Source of the DNA: an uncultured Myxococcales bacterium
GTDB taxonomy: Bacteria > Myxococcota_A > UBA9042 > CAIXZC01
Direction of reading: 5' to 3'
Assembly (NCBI GenBank): GCA_903895725.1
Contig: CAITUV010000002.1
Span: 42,582-106,581, forward strand
DNA length: 64,000 nt
Shown here: positions 16,474 to 25,052 of the stretch, one piece after another
How the letters are laid out: each line of letters opens with the position of its first letter
Position numbering within the stretch: the stretch's first letter is position 1
Notes under the pieces: model-generated
What the model saw: only the letters and a program-made list of their open reading frames with translations
Told to the model about the DNA's origin: nothing
Databases searched by the model: none
Position numbers and translations under genes: made by a program

Positions 16474-19400
16474 ATGGACCTCTACGTCCGTTTCGTGCTG
16501 CGCTACGGCCGCATCATTGCCATGGCTATCCTCCTGCTCTCCGGATACGCGATCTACACTGTGTCGCAGGGAAGCCTTGGAACCTCGTTCGGGAAGCTCC
16601 TCCTGGGAGAGAGCCCCGGATACGCCCGTTTCAAGGAGCGGATTGCCGAGTTCTGCAATGACAATGTCATCGTGATCGGGGTCGATGCCCCGGACGTGAC
16701 GGACCCGGAGTTCCTCGAAAGGCTCCGCATCGCCACCGCGCACATCGAGGCGCACCCGGAGGTGGCCTCGGTGCAGAGCATCCTCACCGCCAGCCGCGTC
16801 GATTCGAGCGACGGTGCCATCCGGGTCACCCGATACGTGGACGAGATGGAGAAGGACCCTTCCCGACGGGCATCGCTCACCCGCGAGATGCTGGCCGACG
16901 AGACGGTCAAGGGGTTCCTGGCATCCGAGGACGGAAAAGCGGCAGCCGTCCTGGCCGAGCTGAAGTTCGACGAGGGCCGTGCGGCGGAGAGCGGCCACAT
17001 CCTGGTCGCCGACCTGATCGCCGCATTCGAAGCCGCCGGCTTTTCCGCCACTCAGCTCCACAAGGCCGGCCTCATGAGCACGCTGTCGGCCATCATGGAC
17101 GAGACGATGCTGGCCTTCAACCGGATCTTCCCGCTGGCAGCGCTCGGCCTCCTGCTCTCGGTGTGGCTGCTGTTCCGCATGTTCTGGCCGGTGTGGATCA
17201 CATTCGCCGTTGGCGGGATATCCGCACTCTGGACGATGGCGCTCGGGGTTGCCATGGACCCCAACATCAACGTCCTCATGGCCATGGTGCCGTCCATTAT
17301 CCTGACCTACTCGTTCTCCGACGTGATTCACCTCTGCAGCGCTTACCTGCTGGAGCTGAGGACGGGCAAGGCGAAGGGGGATGCCATTCTGGCCGCGGCC
17401 AAGGATGTCGGCAGGGGGTGCTTCTGGACATCCGCCACGACCTTTGCCGGATTCATCTGCCTGGCGTTCACCCCGACCCCCATTGCAAGGCAACTGGGAA
17501 TCGTGCTGGCATTCGGAGTTGCCGTTGCGCTGATCCTGGCAGTCACGTTGACGCCCATCCTGTTCGAGGCGATGCCAGCCCCCCGGAGTTGGAACGTGAA
17601 CAAAGGGTGGCGGGTACAATCCGTGCTGGATGGGTTCCTCAGGTTCGCCCAGGGCATCTCAACGAGCCGGCCCGTTGCAGTCGTGCTGGTGTTCGGTCTG
17701 CTCTTTGCGGTCTCTCTCGTCGGGGTGGCGCGAGTCCACATCGATGTCGACTTCTCGGGGAGGCTCCACGAGGGCCATCCGGTCCGGGTCGACGAGCGCT
17801 GGTTCGAGCAGCGGTTTGCGGGGACGGGGTCCATGGACATCTTCGTGGATTCCCCCGCTGCGGAAGGAATCCTGGAGCCGAAGTTCTTCGCCGGCCTCTG
17901 TCAGTTCGAACGCTCCGTGGAGAGGCTTCCGGGCGTCGGCCAGGTGCACTCGCTTTGCGATGCCGTGCTCAAGGTCCGGCGCATCATGCGCCCGGCCGAC
18001 CCTCCGGACACCCTGCCAGCCAGCCGGGAGGAAATCGCCCAGATTCTGCTGGTGCTGGAGTCTGGAGGGCAGGAGGAGAACCTCGGACGGCTGGTCGACT
18101 TCGACCGCCGCACCGCCCGAATGCTGGTCCAGATCCCCGAAATCGGAGTGCGGGAAACCCTGGCCATAGGCCAGGAGGCACAGAGGCGGTCAGAGGACCT
18201 CACGAATCTGGGGGCCGTAGTCGAGCCGTCCGGCTCGATGTTCCTGACGGGGCAATGGCTGGACAGCATCATCAACGGCCAGAAGATGGGGCTCCTCGTT
18301 TCCCTCGTGCTCATCACGATCATGATGGCTCTGACCGTCATGTCATTTCGTGCGGGGCTGGTATCCATGGTCCCCAACATCCTGCCGCTCCTGGCGCTGG
18401 GCGGCTACGTCGGGTTCTTCTGGCACCCCGTGGATTCGGACACGCTGGCCGTTGCGATGATGGCCATCGGCATCGGCGTGGATGACACGATCCACTTCCT
18501 GACGCGGTTCAGGATCGAGTGCTCGAGGACCTCGGATCGGGTCGAGGCCCTGCGAAAGACGTTCCACTTCACGGGACGGCCCATCGTGATCACGACGCTG
18601 GTGCTCGTGCTCGGGTTCGGTCCTTTTGCGGTCAGCTCGTATGTTCCGATCTTCAATATGGGCACGCTGCTGCCCATGTGCCTCCTGATCGCGCTGGCTG
18701 CCGACATCTTCATGGTTCCCGCCATGGCCCGACTAGGCTGGTTCCACTTCCCGATGATGAGTCCCTCCCCGGCCGCCGCAAGAACGCAGGAGGCCCCCGA
18801 GCATGGCCCCCGGATCCTGCTCGTAAGCCCCTACGATGATACCTACCGTCATGGCCGGAGCTCCTTCCGCCGGACCGTGAGCTACCCGGCCCTCACCCTG
18901 CCGACACTGGCAGCGCTGGTACCAGAGAGGCTGAATGCCCACGTGCGCATTGTGGACGAAGGGGTCGAGCCCCTGCCCGCCCTGGACGAAGTCGACCTGC
19001 TGGGAATCACGTGCGTGACGCCCTCAGCCCCACGTGCCTACGAGATTGCCGACCAGGCAAGACGCCTGGGCATCCCCGTGGTGCTCGGCGGCCCCCACCC
19101 TACCCTGAACCCGCAGGAAGCTTCCCGGCACGCGGATTCCGTCGTGACCGGGTTCGCGGAAGACACCTGGCCGCGCCTCCTGGCCGACCTGCTGGAGCGC
19201 GGGCACATGGAGCCGGTCTACAGGCAGGAAGGACGAATCGACCTGGCCGGCCGCCCCCTCCCACGCCGTGAGCTGCTCAGCCTGTCCCGCTACCTGAGCG
19301 TGCCTGTGATCCAGGCATCACGAGGATGCCCGAACACGTGCACGTTCTGCAGCATCCCCGCCATGTGGGGGCGTGACTTCCATGCACGACCAGTCGCCGA

Positions 19401-20106
19401 CGTGGTACGGGAAATCGAGAGCATCGATTCCAGGCGCTTCCTGTTCCTCGACCCGTCACTGGCCGAGAACCCCCGCTATGCGCTGGAGCTGTTCCAGGCC
19501 CTGCGCCCTCTGAAGATCCGATGGGCCGGCCTTGCCACCATCAAGCTTGCCGAAGACCCCGTGCTGCTCAAGGCGGCCGCAGAATCCGGCTGCCGGGGAA
19601 TCCTGGTCGGATTCGAGTCCGTCAGCCAGGAATCCCTCTCCGCCATCCGGAAGCATTTCGGCAACGCAGCCGCCTACCTCGATGCCGTAAACCGCTTCCA
19701 CGACCACGGCATCGCAGTGCTGGGCACGTTCGTGTTCGGCCTGGATCACGAAGGCCCGGATGTCTTCGAGCGGACCGCCCGTTTTGTGGACGAGGCCCGC
19801 ATCGACCTCGTCCGCTACTCCGTGTTCACTCCGTTCCCCGGCACGCCAGCGTTCGAGAAGCTCGACTCCGAGGGTCGCATCCTGACCCGGAACTGGAACC
19901 TGTACAACACGGAGAATGTGGTCTTCCGCCCGCTGAATATGACTCCGGAGCAGCTCCAGGAGGGGCTGGCCTCCGCCTGGAGCCACACCACCTCGCTACG
20001 CTCCATCTTCCACCGTGTCCGATTCCTCCAGCCGCTCGGCCCGTTCACCTTCGGTGCCAACCTTGCGTTCCGGTTCTATGCGAAAAAGGCGGTACGGTCG
20101 AATTGA
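16474..20106 (+). CDS. RND/MMPL-family exporter fused to a B12-type radical SAM enzyme
   Basis: A single 1210-aa frame with two complete-looking parts. Residues 1-770 are an RND-superfamily exporter of the COG1033/MMPL type, with two repeats of TM helices and extracytoplasmic loops; the second repeat carries MMAIGIGVDDTIHFLTRFR. After a 15-residue Pro/Ala linker, residues about 779-1210 are a B12-binding-type radical SAM enzyme. It shows GGPHPTLNP, the cluster motif RGCPNTCTFC (Cys952, Cys956, Cys959) and a C-terminal NMTPEQL region. No stop, frameshift or ribosome site lies at the junction. The enzyme half closely resembles the radical SAM protein at 22933-24273. GGGGGAGCCC precedes the ATG at 16474. 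The likely role is export coupled to synthesis of a lipid-like product (inference). Confidence 0.9.
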   Translation: MDLYVRFVLRYGRIIAMAILLLSGYAIYTVSQGSLGTSFGKLLLGESPGYARFKERIAEFCNDNVIVIGVDAPDVTDPEFLERLRIATAHIEAHPEVASVQSILTASRVDSSDGAIRVTRYVDEMEKDPSRRASLTREMLADETVKGFLASEDGKAAAVLAELKFDEGRAAESGHILVADLIAAFEAAGFSATQLHKAGLMSTLSAIMDETMLAFNRIFPLAALGLLLSVWLLFRMFWPVWITFAVGGISALWTMALGVAMDPNINVLMAMVPSIILTYSFSDVIHLCSAYLLELRTGKAKGDAILAAAKDVGRGCFWTSATTFAGFICLAFTPTPIARQLGIVLAFGVAVALILAVTLTPILFEAMPAPRSWNVNKGWRVQSVLDGFLRFAQGISTSRPVAVVLVFGLLFAVSLVGVARVHIDVDFSGRLHEGHPVRVDERWFEQRFAGTGSMDIFVDSPAAEGILEPKFFAGLCQFERSVERLPGVGQVHSLCDAVLKVRRIMRPADPPDTLPASREEIAQILLVLESGGQEENLGRLVDFDRRTARMLVQIPEIGVRETLAIGQEAQRRSEDLTNLGAVVEPSGSMFLTGQWLDSIINGQKMGLLVSLVLITIMMALTVMSFRAGLVSMVPNILPLLALGGYVGFFWHPVDSDTLAVAMMAIGIGVDDTIHFLTRFRIECSRTSDRVEALRKTFHFTGRPIVITTLVLVLGFGPFAVSSYVPIFNMGTLLPMCLLIALAADIFMVPAMARLGWFHFPMMSPSPAAARTQEAPEHGPRILLVSPYDDTYRHGRSSFRRTVSYPALTLPTLAALVPERLNAHVRIVDEGVEPLPALDEVDLLGITCVTPSAPRAYEIADQARRLGIPVVLGGPHPTLNPQEASRHADSVVTGFAEDTWPRLLADLLERGHMEPVYRQEGRIDLAGRPLPRRELLSLSRYLSVPVIQASRGCPNTCTFCSIPAMWGRDFHARPVADVVREIESIDSRRFLFLDPSLAENPRYALELFQALRPLKIRWAGLATIKLAEDPVLLKAAAESGCRGILVGFESVSQESLSAIRKHFGNAAAYLDAVNRFHDHGIAVLGTFVFGLDHEGPDVFERTARFVDEARIDLVRYSVFTPFPGTPAFEKLDSEGRILTRNWNLYNTENVVFRPLNMTPEQLQEGLASAWSHTTSLRSIFHRVRFLQPLGPFTFGANLAFRFYAKKAVRSN

Positions 20107-20157
20107 CAGGGGCGGTCCCTGGGGCACAACTGCACGTGAGACGAGAAGCCCTCGGCC

Positions 20158-21420
20158 CTACAGGGATCCCACTTCCAGGTAAGGCACCAGTCTCTTGTCC
20201 AGCGCGTCGTAGGCACTCAGGCCGTCGTCCCAGTGCACGACGTAGATGCGGCTTTTCATCAGCACGTGCGGCATGGCCGCAAGGACCGGACGCAGCGGGT
20301 CGCCTCCTGCGCAGCCGGCAACGACGAGGCCAGAGAAACGCTCACCACGGCACCGCCGGCCGAGGTGAGCCAGCAGGGCACGCAGCACATCCGGCCGGTC
20401 GTCCCGGACGCAGACCAGCGCAAGGAACCGGTAAGCAAATGCGGACTGAGGCCTGGGCAGTGTGGGGCGCCGGAGCATCCTGGCCACCAGGTTGAACGCT
20501 GGCCGCACGATCCCCAGCGCACCGGAGTAACCTTCGACGAACCACTGGCGAAACGCGGTCTGATCCCACAACGCCGCAGTCCCCGCAACCCCTCGGCAAT
20601 CCCGTGCCACCGCGATGTCCGCGATGCGAAGGCCGGAGAGCAGGCCTGCCCCGCAGGAAGGCGGCGAGGAGGAAACAGCCGCTGTCGACGAGCCGGACCG
20701 GAGGGGAGCCCCCTGGACCGGCGTTGCCGCAGCCAGGGTGGCTGCCCCGCAGGAAGACGGCGAGGAGGGATCGCTTCCGCCAGCCAGATGCTCTGCCCGG
20801 TACGCGGGGAAGAACTGCCGTCGCCGTCCCTCAACGTGCCAGAAGCGGACAAGCTCGTCGATGTCGTCGGGTGCAGCGTCGAACGTCTCGATGGGACCGT
20901 CGGCCTTCACTGGCAGCGCACGTGCCGACAGCATGAACGAGTGATAGGGCCCGAAATCGCGATACAGCGGCAGGCCCGGCCGCCCCGACGTGAGCGCCTT
21001 GATCGCAGGGATGTTACCCTCGAGAATCGTGGTCGTGTAGATGCCCGCTTTCCCCTCCCGATGCATCCGCTCCATCTGCTGGTAGCCGGCCTTGAGGATC
21101 TTCCCCCCGCGGTACGGTGCCTCGATGCGAAGGTTGCTGAGGTAGCCCACCGTGACCGGGGCCTTCGCTCCGTTGATGAAGCACGGCTTTTCGCTGCGGG
21201 CGCCGACGCCCACGATACGGCCGTCGGCATCATCCTGGGCAAGGAGCACGTCCGTCCGCTCCCCTTCCACTGCCATGGCCGAGAAGAAGTCGGGCTCCTT
21301 GCGCATGGACAGACGGATGGGCCCGGGCAAGGGAGTCCGATGCAGCAAGGCACGCAGCTCCGCCTCGTCCTCCGCGACCGCGGGCCTGTAGGTGACGACC
21401 AGATCCTCAGTCATGCCCAC
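20158..21420 (-). CDS. GNAT-family N-acyltransferase with repeat-expanded insertion
   Basis: A 420-aa protein. The N-terminal half is a GNAT fold: VTVGYLSNLRIEAPYRGG is the beta4-alpha3 acyl-CoA pyrophosphate-binding region. The C-terminal half (ADIAVARDCRGVAGTAALWD and onward) looks like a second, divergent GNAT-like domain. Between them, residues about 218-265 are a Ser/Ala/Gly/Pro-rich stretch made by an in-frame 27-bp repeat. AGGAGG lies 8 bases before the GTG at 21420, favouring it over the ATG six bases later. It ends the leftward operon with two radical SAM genes and another GNAT-like gene, and converges on the exporter fusion. The substrate is unknown. Confidence 0.82.
   Translation of the reverse strand: MGMTEDLVVTYRPAVAEDEAELRALLHRTPLPGPIRLSMRKEPDFFSAMAVEGERTDVLLAQDDADGRIVGVGARSEKPCFINGAKAPVTVGYLSNLRIEAPYRGGKILKAGYQQMERMHREGKAGIYTTTILEGNIPAIKALTSGRPGLPLYRDFGPYHSFMLSARALPVKADGPIETFDAAPDDIDELVRFWHVEGRRRQFFPAYRAEHLAGGSDPSSPSSCGAATLAAATPVQGAPLRSGSSTAAVSSSPPSCGAGLLSGLRIADIAVARDCRGVAGTAALWDQTAFRQWFVEGYSGALGIVRPAFNLVARMLRRPTLPRPQSAFAYRFLALVCVRDDRPDVLRALLAHLGRRCRGERFSGLVVAGCAGGDPLRPVLAAMPHVLMKSRIYVVHWDDGLSAYDALDKRLVPYLEVGSL
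20646..20768. repeat. Duplicated 27-bp in-frame repeat inside the GNAT gene
   Basis: Two copies (20646-20672 and 20742-20768) differ at one base and start 96 bases apart, exactly 32 codons, so the reading frame is kept. They encode the low-complexity SSPPSCGAG/SSPSSCGAA segments that separate two conserved parts of the protein. Confidence 0.8.
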
Positions 21421-21440
21421 GGTCTGTGCCTCCTGCGACG

Positions 21441-21538
21441 GGCCCCTCCCGCGTGGTCGGGGCTGTGATGGGACGGATCACGGCCCCACGGCGCATCCAC
21501 ACGGCCCCTCCCGCGTGGTCGGGGCTGTGATGGGACGG
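21441..21538. repeat. 36-bp perfect direct repeat between operon genes
   Basis: Identical 36-base copies at 21441-21476 and 21503-21538, 62 bases apart. They fill the gap between the GNAT gene and the upstream radical SAM gene; the second copy ends one base before that gene's stop codon. Each begins GGCCCCTCCCGCGTGGTCGG. Function unknown: duplication scar, regulator site or processing element. Confidence 0.85.
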
Positions 21539-21539
21539 T

Positions 21540-22895
21540 TCACCGTCCCACCTTCACCAACTCCCCCTTGAACCCCAGGTCCCCCAGCGGATAGTTCTCA
21601 CGCTGCGTCGCCTCGATTCGCAGCAGTGCGTTGATGAACAGGTAGTTGCGAAGCATGAACAGGTCCGGCACGTTGGCCCGGTTGCGCATCCGGTAGAGCA
21701 CCGAGAGGGGGCCGTAGAACTTCTTGCGGGCCTTCACGCACTCGGCCTGCACCTGCTCCGGAGGAACCGGAGTGCGATAGGGCACCTGCCCGTACTTATA
21801 GCGCGGGTCGAGCCACCACTTGTCGTAGAGGAGCCGCCCTTCCTGCTGCAGCCGGGCATACAGCGGTGTTCCAGGGAACGGCGTGCAATGATTGAACGCC
21901 ACCATGAAGATTCGGTTGCGGATGCAGAAGTCGATGGTTCGACGGAAGCTGTCGGGGGTGTCGTGGTCGTACCCGAACACGAACGTCGCGTAGAGCACCA
22001 TCCCGTGCTTGTGCAGCCGCGCAATGGCCTCGTCGGCCTCGCCGAAGCGGGTGTTGAAGCCCTTGTTCATCCGGGCGAGGTTCTGCGGGTCGAGCGACTC
22101 GAACCCGATGAGCACGCCGATGCACCCGCTCCTTCGCATCAACGAGAGCAACTCCTCGTCGGCCGTCATGTTGACCGATGCCTGTGCGACCCACTTGATG
22201 CCCAGCGGGATGAGCGCCCGGAACAGCTCGCGGGCGAACTCCACGTGGGCGATGATGTTGTCGTCCACGAAGAAGAAGAGCTTCGTCTTTGCGGAGAGCT
22301 GCCGAACCTCCTCGACGATCTCGGGGATTCCGCGGTGCGTCTGCGTGGCCGAGAAGCAGGTCTGGATCGAGCAGAACTCGCACTTGAGTGGGCAGCCTCT
22401 GCCAGCCTCCACAAGAGCGAACGGAAGGTAATCCTTGCCGGCAAAAATGCGCCGGTCCGGGACGGTATGCGTGATGTCGGGCCTCTTCTGAGTTCGGTAG
22501 AGCCGCTGCAGATTGCCGCTCCGGAAGTCCTCGACAACGCGGGGCCAGAGCTCCTCGGCCTCCCCCGCGACCACGGCTTCGGCGTATTCGAGACACTCGT
22601 CGGTGACCAGGGTCGGGTGAAATCCGCCCATGACCACCGGGATTCCTCGACGGCGATACTCCGATGCGATCTGGTAGGAACGCCGGGCCGTGTACGTCTC
22701 GACCGTGATGGCCACCAGGTCCGTGGGCTCGTCGTAGGGGATTGCCTCCATCCGGTCGTCATAGAACCGAAGCTCTACATCCTTCGGCGTCAGCCCGGCC
22801 AGGTGTGCGGCAGGCAGCGGCTCCATCTGCCAGGAGCGCACGTACCGCTTGCCCGGTCGACGTCCCATGCAAGGATAGATCAGGGTGATTCTCAT
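21540..22895 (-). CDS. B12-binding-domain radical SAM protein
   Basis: A 451-aa enzyme with the N-terminal cobalamin-type Rossmann domain (MRITLIYPCMG...VVMGGFHPTLV). The radical SAM core has GRGCPLKCEFC (Cys168, Cys172, Cys175), FVDDNIIAH and LIGFESLDP. The C-terminal region TPFPGTPLYARLQQEG is typical of the hopanoid-associated/DUF4070-like group. The ATG at 22895 starts the first beta strand; the longer open frame would overlap the preceding gene. It is 37 bases downstream of a related gene in the same operon. It could catalyse methylation or C-C bond chemistry on an unactivated carbon (family inference); no substrate can be assigned. Confidence 0.9.
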   Translation of the reverse strand: MRITLIYPCMGRRPGKRYVRSWQMEPLPAAHLAGLTPKDVELRFYDDRMEAIPYDEPTDLVAITVETYTARRSYQIASEYRRRGIPVVMGGFHPTLVTDECLEYAEAVVAGEAEELWPRVVEDFRSGNLQRLYRTQKRPDITHTVPDRRIFAGKDYLPFALVEAGRGCPLKCEFCSIQTCFSATQTHRGIPEIVEEVRQLSAKTKLFFFVDDNIIAHVEFARELFRALIPLGIKWVAQASVNMTADEELLSLMRRSGCIGVLIGFESLDPQNLARMNKGFNTRFGEADEAIARLHKHGMVLYATFVFGYDHDTPDSFRRTIDFCIRNRIFMVAFNHCTPFPGTPLYARLQQEGRLLYDKWWLDPRYKYGQVPYRTPVPPEQVQAECVKARKKFYGPLSVLYRMRNRANVPDLFMLRNYLFINALLRIEATQRENYPLGDLGFKGELVKVGR

Positions 22896-22932
22896 GGCAT
22901 CCCCGACTGGAAGGAGTGGATCGGCTTGAATC

Positions 22933-24273
22933 TCATGGCATGCCGGCGTTGCAGTTGTAGAACGTGTGCAGCCGGTGGGCATAGTAGCGGTACGCCAGGT
23001 TGGCAGCGAGCATCAGGAAGAAGTTGACCTTCTTCCCACTGATTCGGTGCAGGATGGACTTGTAGGAGTAGATCTCCTCCCAGACCCGCCTGTGGCCGGC
23101 CAGCAGCTCTTCCGGCGTCATGTTCTTGGGCTGGAACACCACGTGCTGTCCGTCATACTGGCTCCAGTCCTTGTGCAGGATGCGGTTGTCCGCCGCAAGC
23201 CGATGGTGGAGCTTCGTGCCGGGGAACGGCGTGAGGATGGCGAAGCGCGGCAGCTCGATGCGATGTTCGAGAACGAAGTCACGCACCTCGTCGAATGCCT
23301 CGACCGTGTCCGAGTCACTGCCGAAGGCGAAGCACCCGTTGATGGCGATGCCCAGCGACTGGAGGTCTTTGACGAAGTCCACGTAGAGCCGCGGATCGTT
23401 GAACCGCTTGTGCATGTCGGCCAGGGCGGCCTTCGAGACGGTCTCGAATCCGACGAGAAGCCCTTTGCACCCGCTGCGGGCAGCCAGCTCGAGCAGCTCG
23501 GTATCCCGGCCGATGAGGGCGGTGACGAGCCCATACCACTTGACGTTGAGCGGTGCCAGTGCCCGGAACAGGTCCGCGGCATGGTCCCGGCTGGCAATGA
23601 TGTTCAGATCATAGAAGAGCAGCTTCTTGGCCTTCATCTGCCGGATGTCGGCGAGAACGTGGTCGATGGGCTTGAGGTACGGCTTCTTCCCCCATGCGTG
23701 AGGCACGACGCAGAACTCGCAGTCATGGAGACAGCCGCGAGTCGCCTCGAACGTGTTGAGGGTGCGGTACCCCTTCTTCGCCATCACCTCCCGCTTGGGG
23801 AAGGGGATGTGCTTCATCCTGGCAAACGAGAAGTCGGGGTCCATCACGTACCGGGGCTTCATGCTGCCGGACATGAAATCACGAAGCAGCTCCGGCCACG
23901 TTTCCTCCGCGTAGCCGGTGACGATGGCATCGGCATGGGGCTGGGCATCGTCCGGTGCCAGAGTCGGGTGAGGACCGCCCATGACGACCGGAATCCCTCG
24001 TGCCCGGAACTTGGCTGCGAACTCGTAGCAGCGGGCTGCATTGCCCGTGATCACCGTGATTCCGGCCAGGTCGGCATCGATCTGGTCCGGGTCGACATCC
24101 TGGACGCCCTCGTCATACACGGTCACGTCAGCGGGGATGTCTTCCGGGATCAACGATGCCAGCGTCGAGAACGTCAGCGGCGACGGCCGCAGCGCTTTTC
24201 GGAAGATGCCGCCACGGTGCCTGTAGAGCGGCCCCTTGGGGGACAGAAACGCAATCTTGATCCTCTTGGTCAT
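22933..24273 (-). CDS. B12-binding-domain radical SAM protein, paralogue of the exporter fusion half
   Basis: A 446-aa protein with cobalamin-type N-terminus (IKIAFLSPKGPLYRHRGGIF...VVMGGPHPTLAPDDA). The radical SAM cluster is TRGCLHDCEFC (Cys181, Cys185, Cys188), followed by FETVSKAALADMHKRF. The C-terminal block carries VVFQPKNMTPEELL. It aligns along its whole length with residues 779-1210 of the exporter fusion (GGPHPTL, ADxVVTGxAExTWP, NMTPEQL, SIxHR), so the two are recent paralogues. It sits between a GNAT-like and another radical SAM gene in one operon. The substrate is unknown. Confidence 0.9.
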   Translation of the reverse strand: MTKRIKIAFLSPKGPLYRHRGGIFRKALRPSPLTFSTLASLIPEDIPADVTVYDEGVQDVDPDQIDADLAGITVITGNAARCYEFAAKFRARGIPVVMGGPHPTLAPDDAQPHADAIVTGYAEETWPELLRDFMSGSMKPRYVMDPDFSFARMKHIPFPKREVMAKKGYRTLNTFEATRGCLHDCEFCVVPHAWGKKPYLKPIDHVLADIRQMKAKKLLFYDLNIIASRDHAADLFRALAPLNVKWYGLVTALIGRDTELLELAARSGCKGLLVGFETVSKAALADMHKRFNDPRLYVDFVKDLQSLGIAINGCFAFGSDSDTVEAFDEVRDFVLEHRIELPRFAILTPFPGTKLHHRLAADNRILHKDWSQYDGQHVVFQPKNMTPEELLAGHRRVWEEIYSYKSILHRISGKKVNFFLMLAANLAYRYYAHRLHTFYNCNAGMP

Positions 24274-24285
24274 GCTCGCCTCCGC

Positions 24286-25014
24286 CTACCGCTTCAAGAT
24301 GGACCTGACATACCTGGGAACGTACTTCCGCAGGATCGGCAGGTAGTCGACGAGCCGAATCTCTGCGATACAGGCCAGCTCGTCTCCTCGGGTCCAGCCG
24401 GGGTTTTGCTCCAGGAAGTAGCCGACGTCGGGGTCTGCCGAGGCAGAATCATCCGGCTCGGCCATTCCGGTGCAGACAGCGTACCCTCCAGACTGAGGGC
24501 GGACGAGCCCGGTTTCCTCGTCGAACGCCCCGGGGTACTTCCAGTGGTAGAAGCCGACGAGCGCCTTTCGCACGTTCGGCGGCATCTCCCGTCCCCGACT
24601 GGGGAAGGAGAAGGGGTAGTTGCGCCGCATCATCATGTAGGTCTTGTAGGCCTTGCTGATGAGCATCCAGTAGACCGGCCGGGACAGGTTGCGCAGCTTG
24701 ACTGCGAGCACGTAGCGGCCGAATGCCATCTGGAGGAAGCTGCCGCCCCACCACTGCCTGTCCACGACGGTATCGCCGGAAAACAGAAAGACGGCATCGC
24801 ACAGCCAGGGGAGTCTGCGACGAAAGATGGTGCTGAAGCCGACGAGCTTGCCGTCGGACTCGAAGAGGAGCACATCGTCCTTCTCGGAGAGGTCGGATTC
24901 GAACGCCTCCCGGTCCACGCCGACGTAGTGCTGCTGCATCAGCAGGAACATCTCGTCCCGCCATTCCGGGCCGACTCTTGCGGCGGGCAGCACTCTGGAA
25001 ACCACCTTGCCCAT
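24286..25014 (-). CDS. GNAT-like acyltransferase, first gene of the radical SAM operon
   Basis: A 242-aa cytosolic protein with a GNAT-like order: an N-terminal WRDEMFLLMQQHYVGV helix, the ESDGKLVGFSTIFRRR strand pair, then basic and aromatic helices (SKAYKTYMMMRRNYPF). The acetyl-CoA loop is poorly conserved, so the family call is tentative. It could act on a long-chain acyl donor. The ATG at 25014 is preferred over an upstream TTG; no strong ribosome site is visible. Only 38 bases separate it from the divergent GH3-type gene, and 12 bases from the downstream radical SAM gene. Confidence 0.62.
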   Translation of the reverse strand: MGKVVSRVLPAARVGPEWRDEMFLLMQQHYVGVDREAFESDLSEKDDVLLFESDGKLVGFSTIFRRRLPWLCDAVFLFSGDTVVDRQWWGGSFLQMAFGRYVLAVKLRNLSRPVYWMLISKAYKTYMMMRRNYPFSFPSRGREMPPNVRKALVGFYHWKYPGAFDEETGLVRPQSGGYAVCTGMAEPDDSASADPDVGYFLEQNPGWTRGDELACIAEIRLVDYLPILRKYVPRYVRSILKR

Positions 25015-25052
25015 GGGACAGGATGTTGCCAGAGGGCCACTGAACGTGCAAG

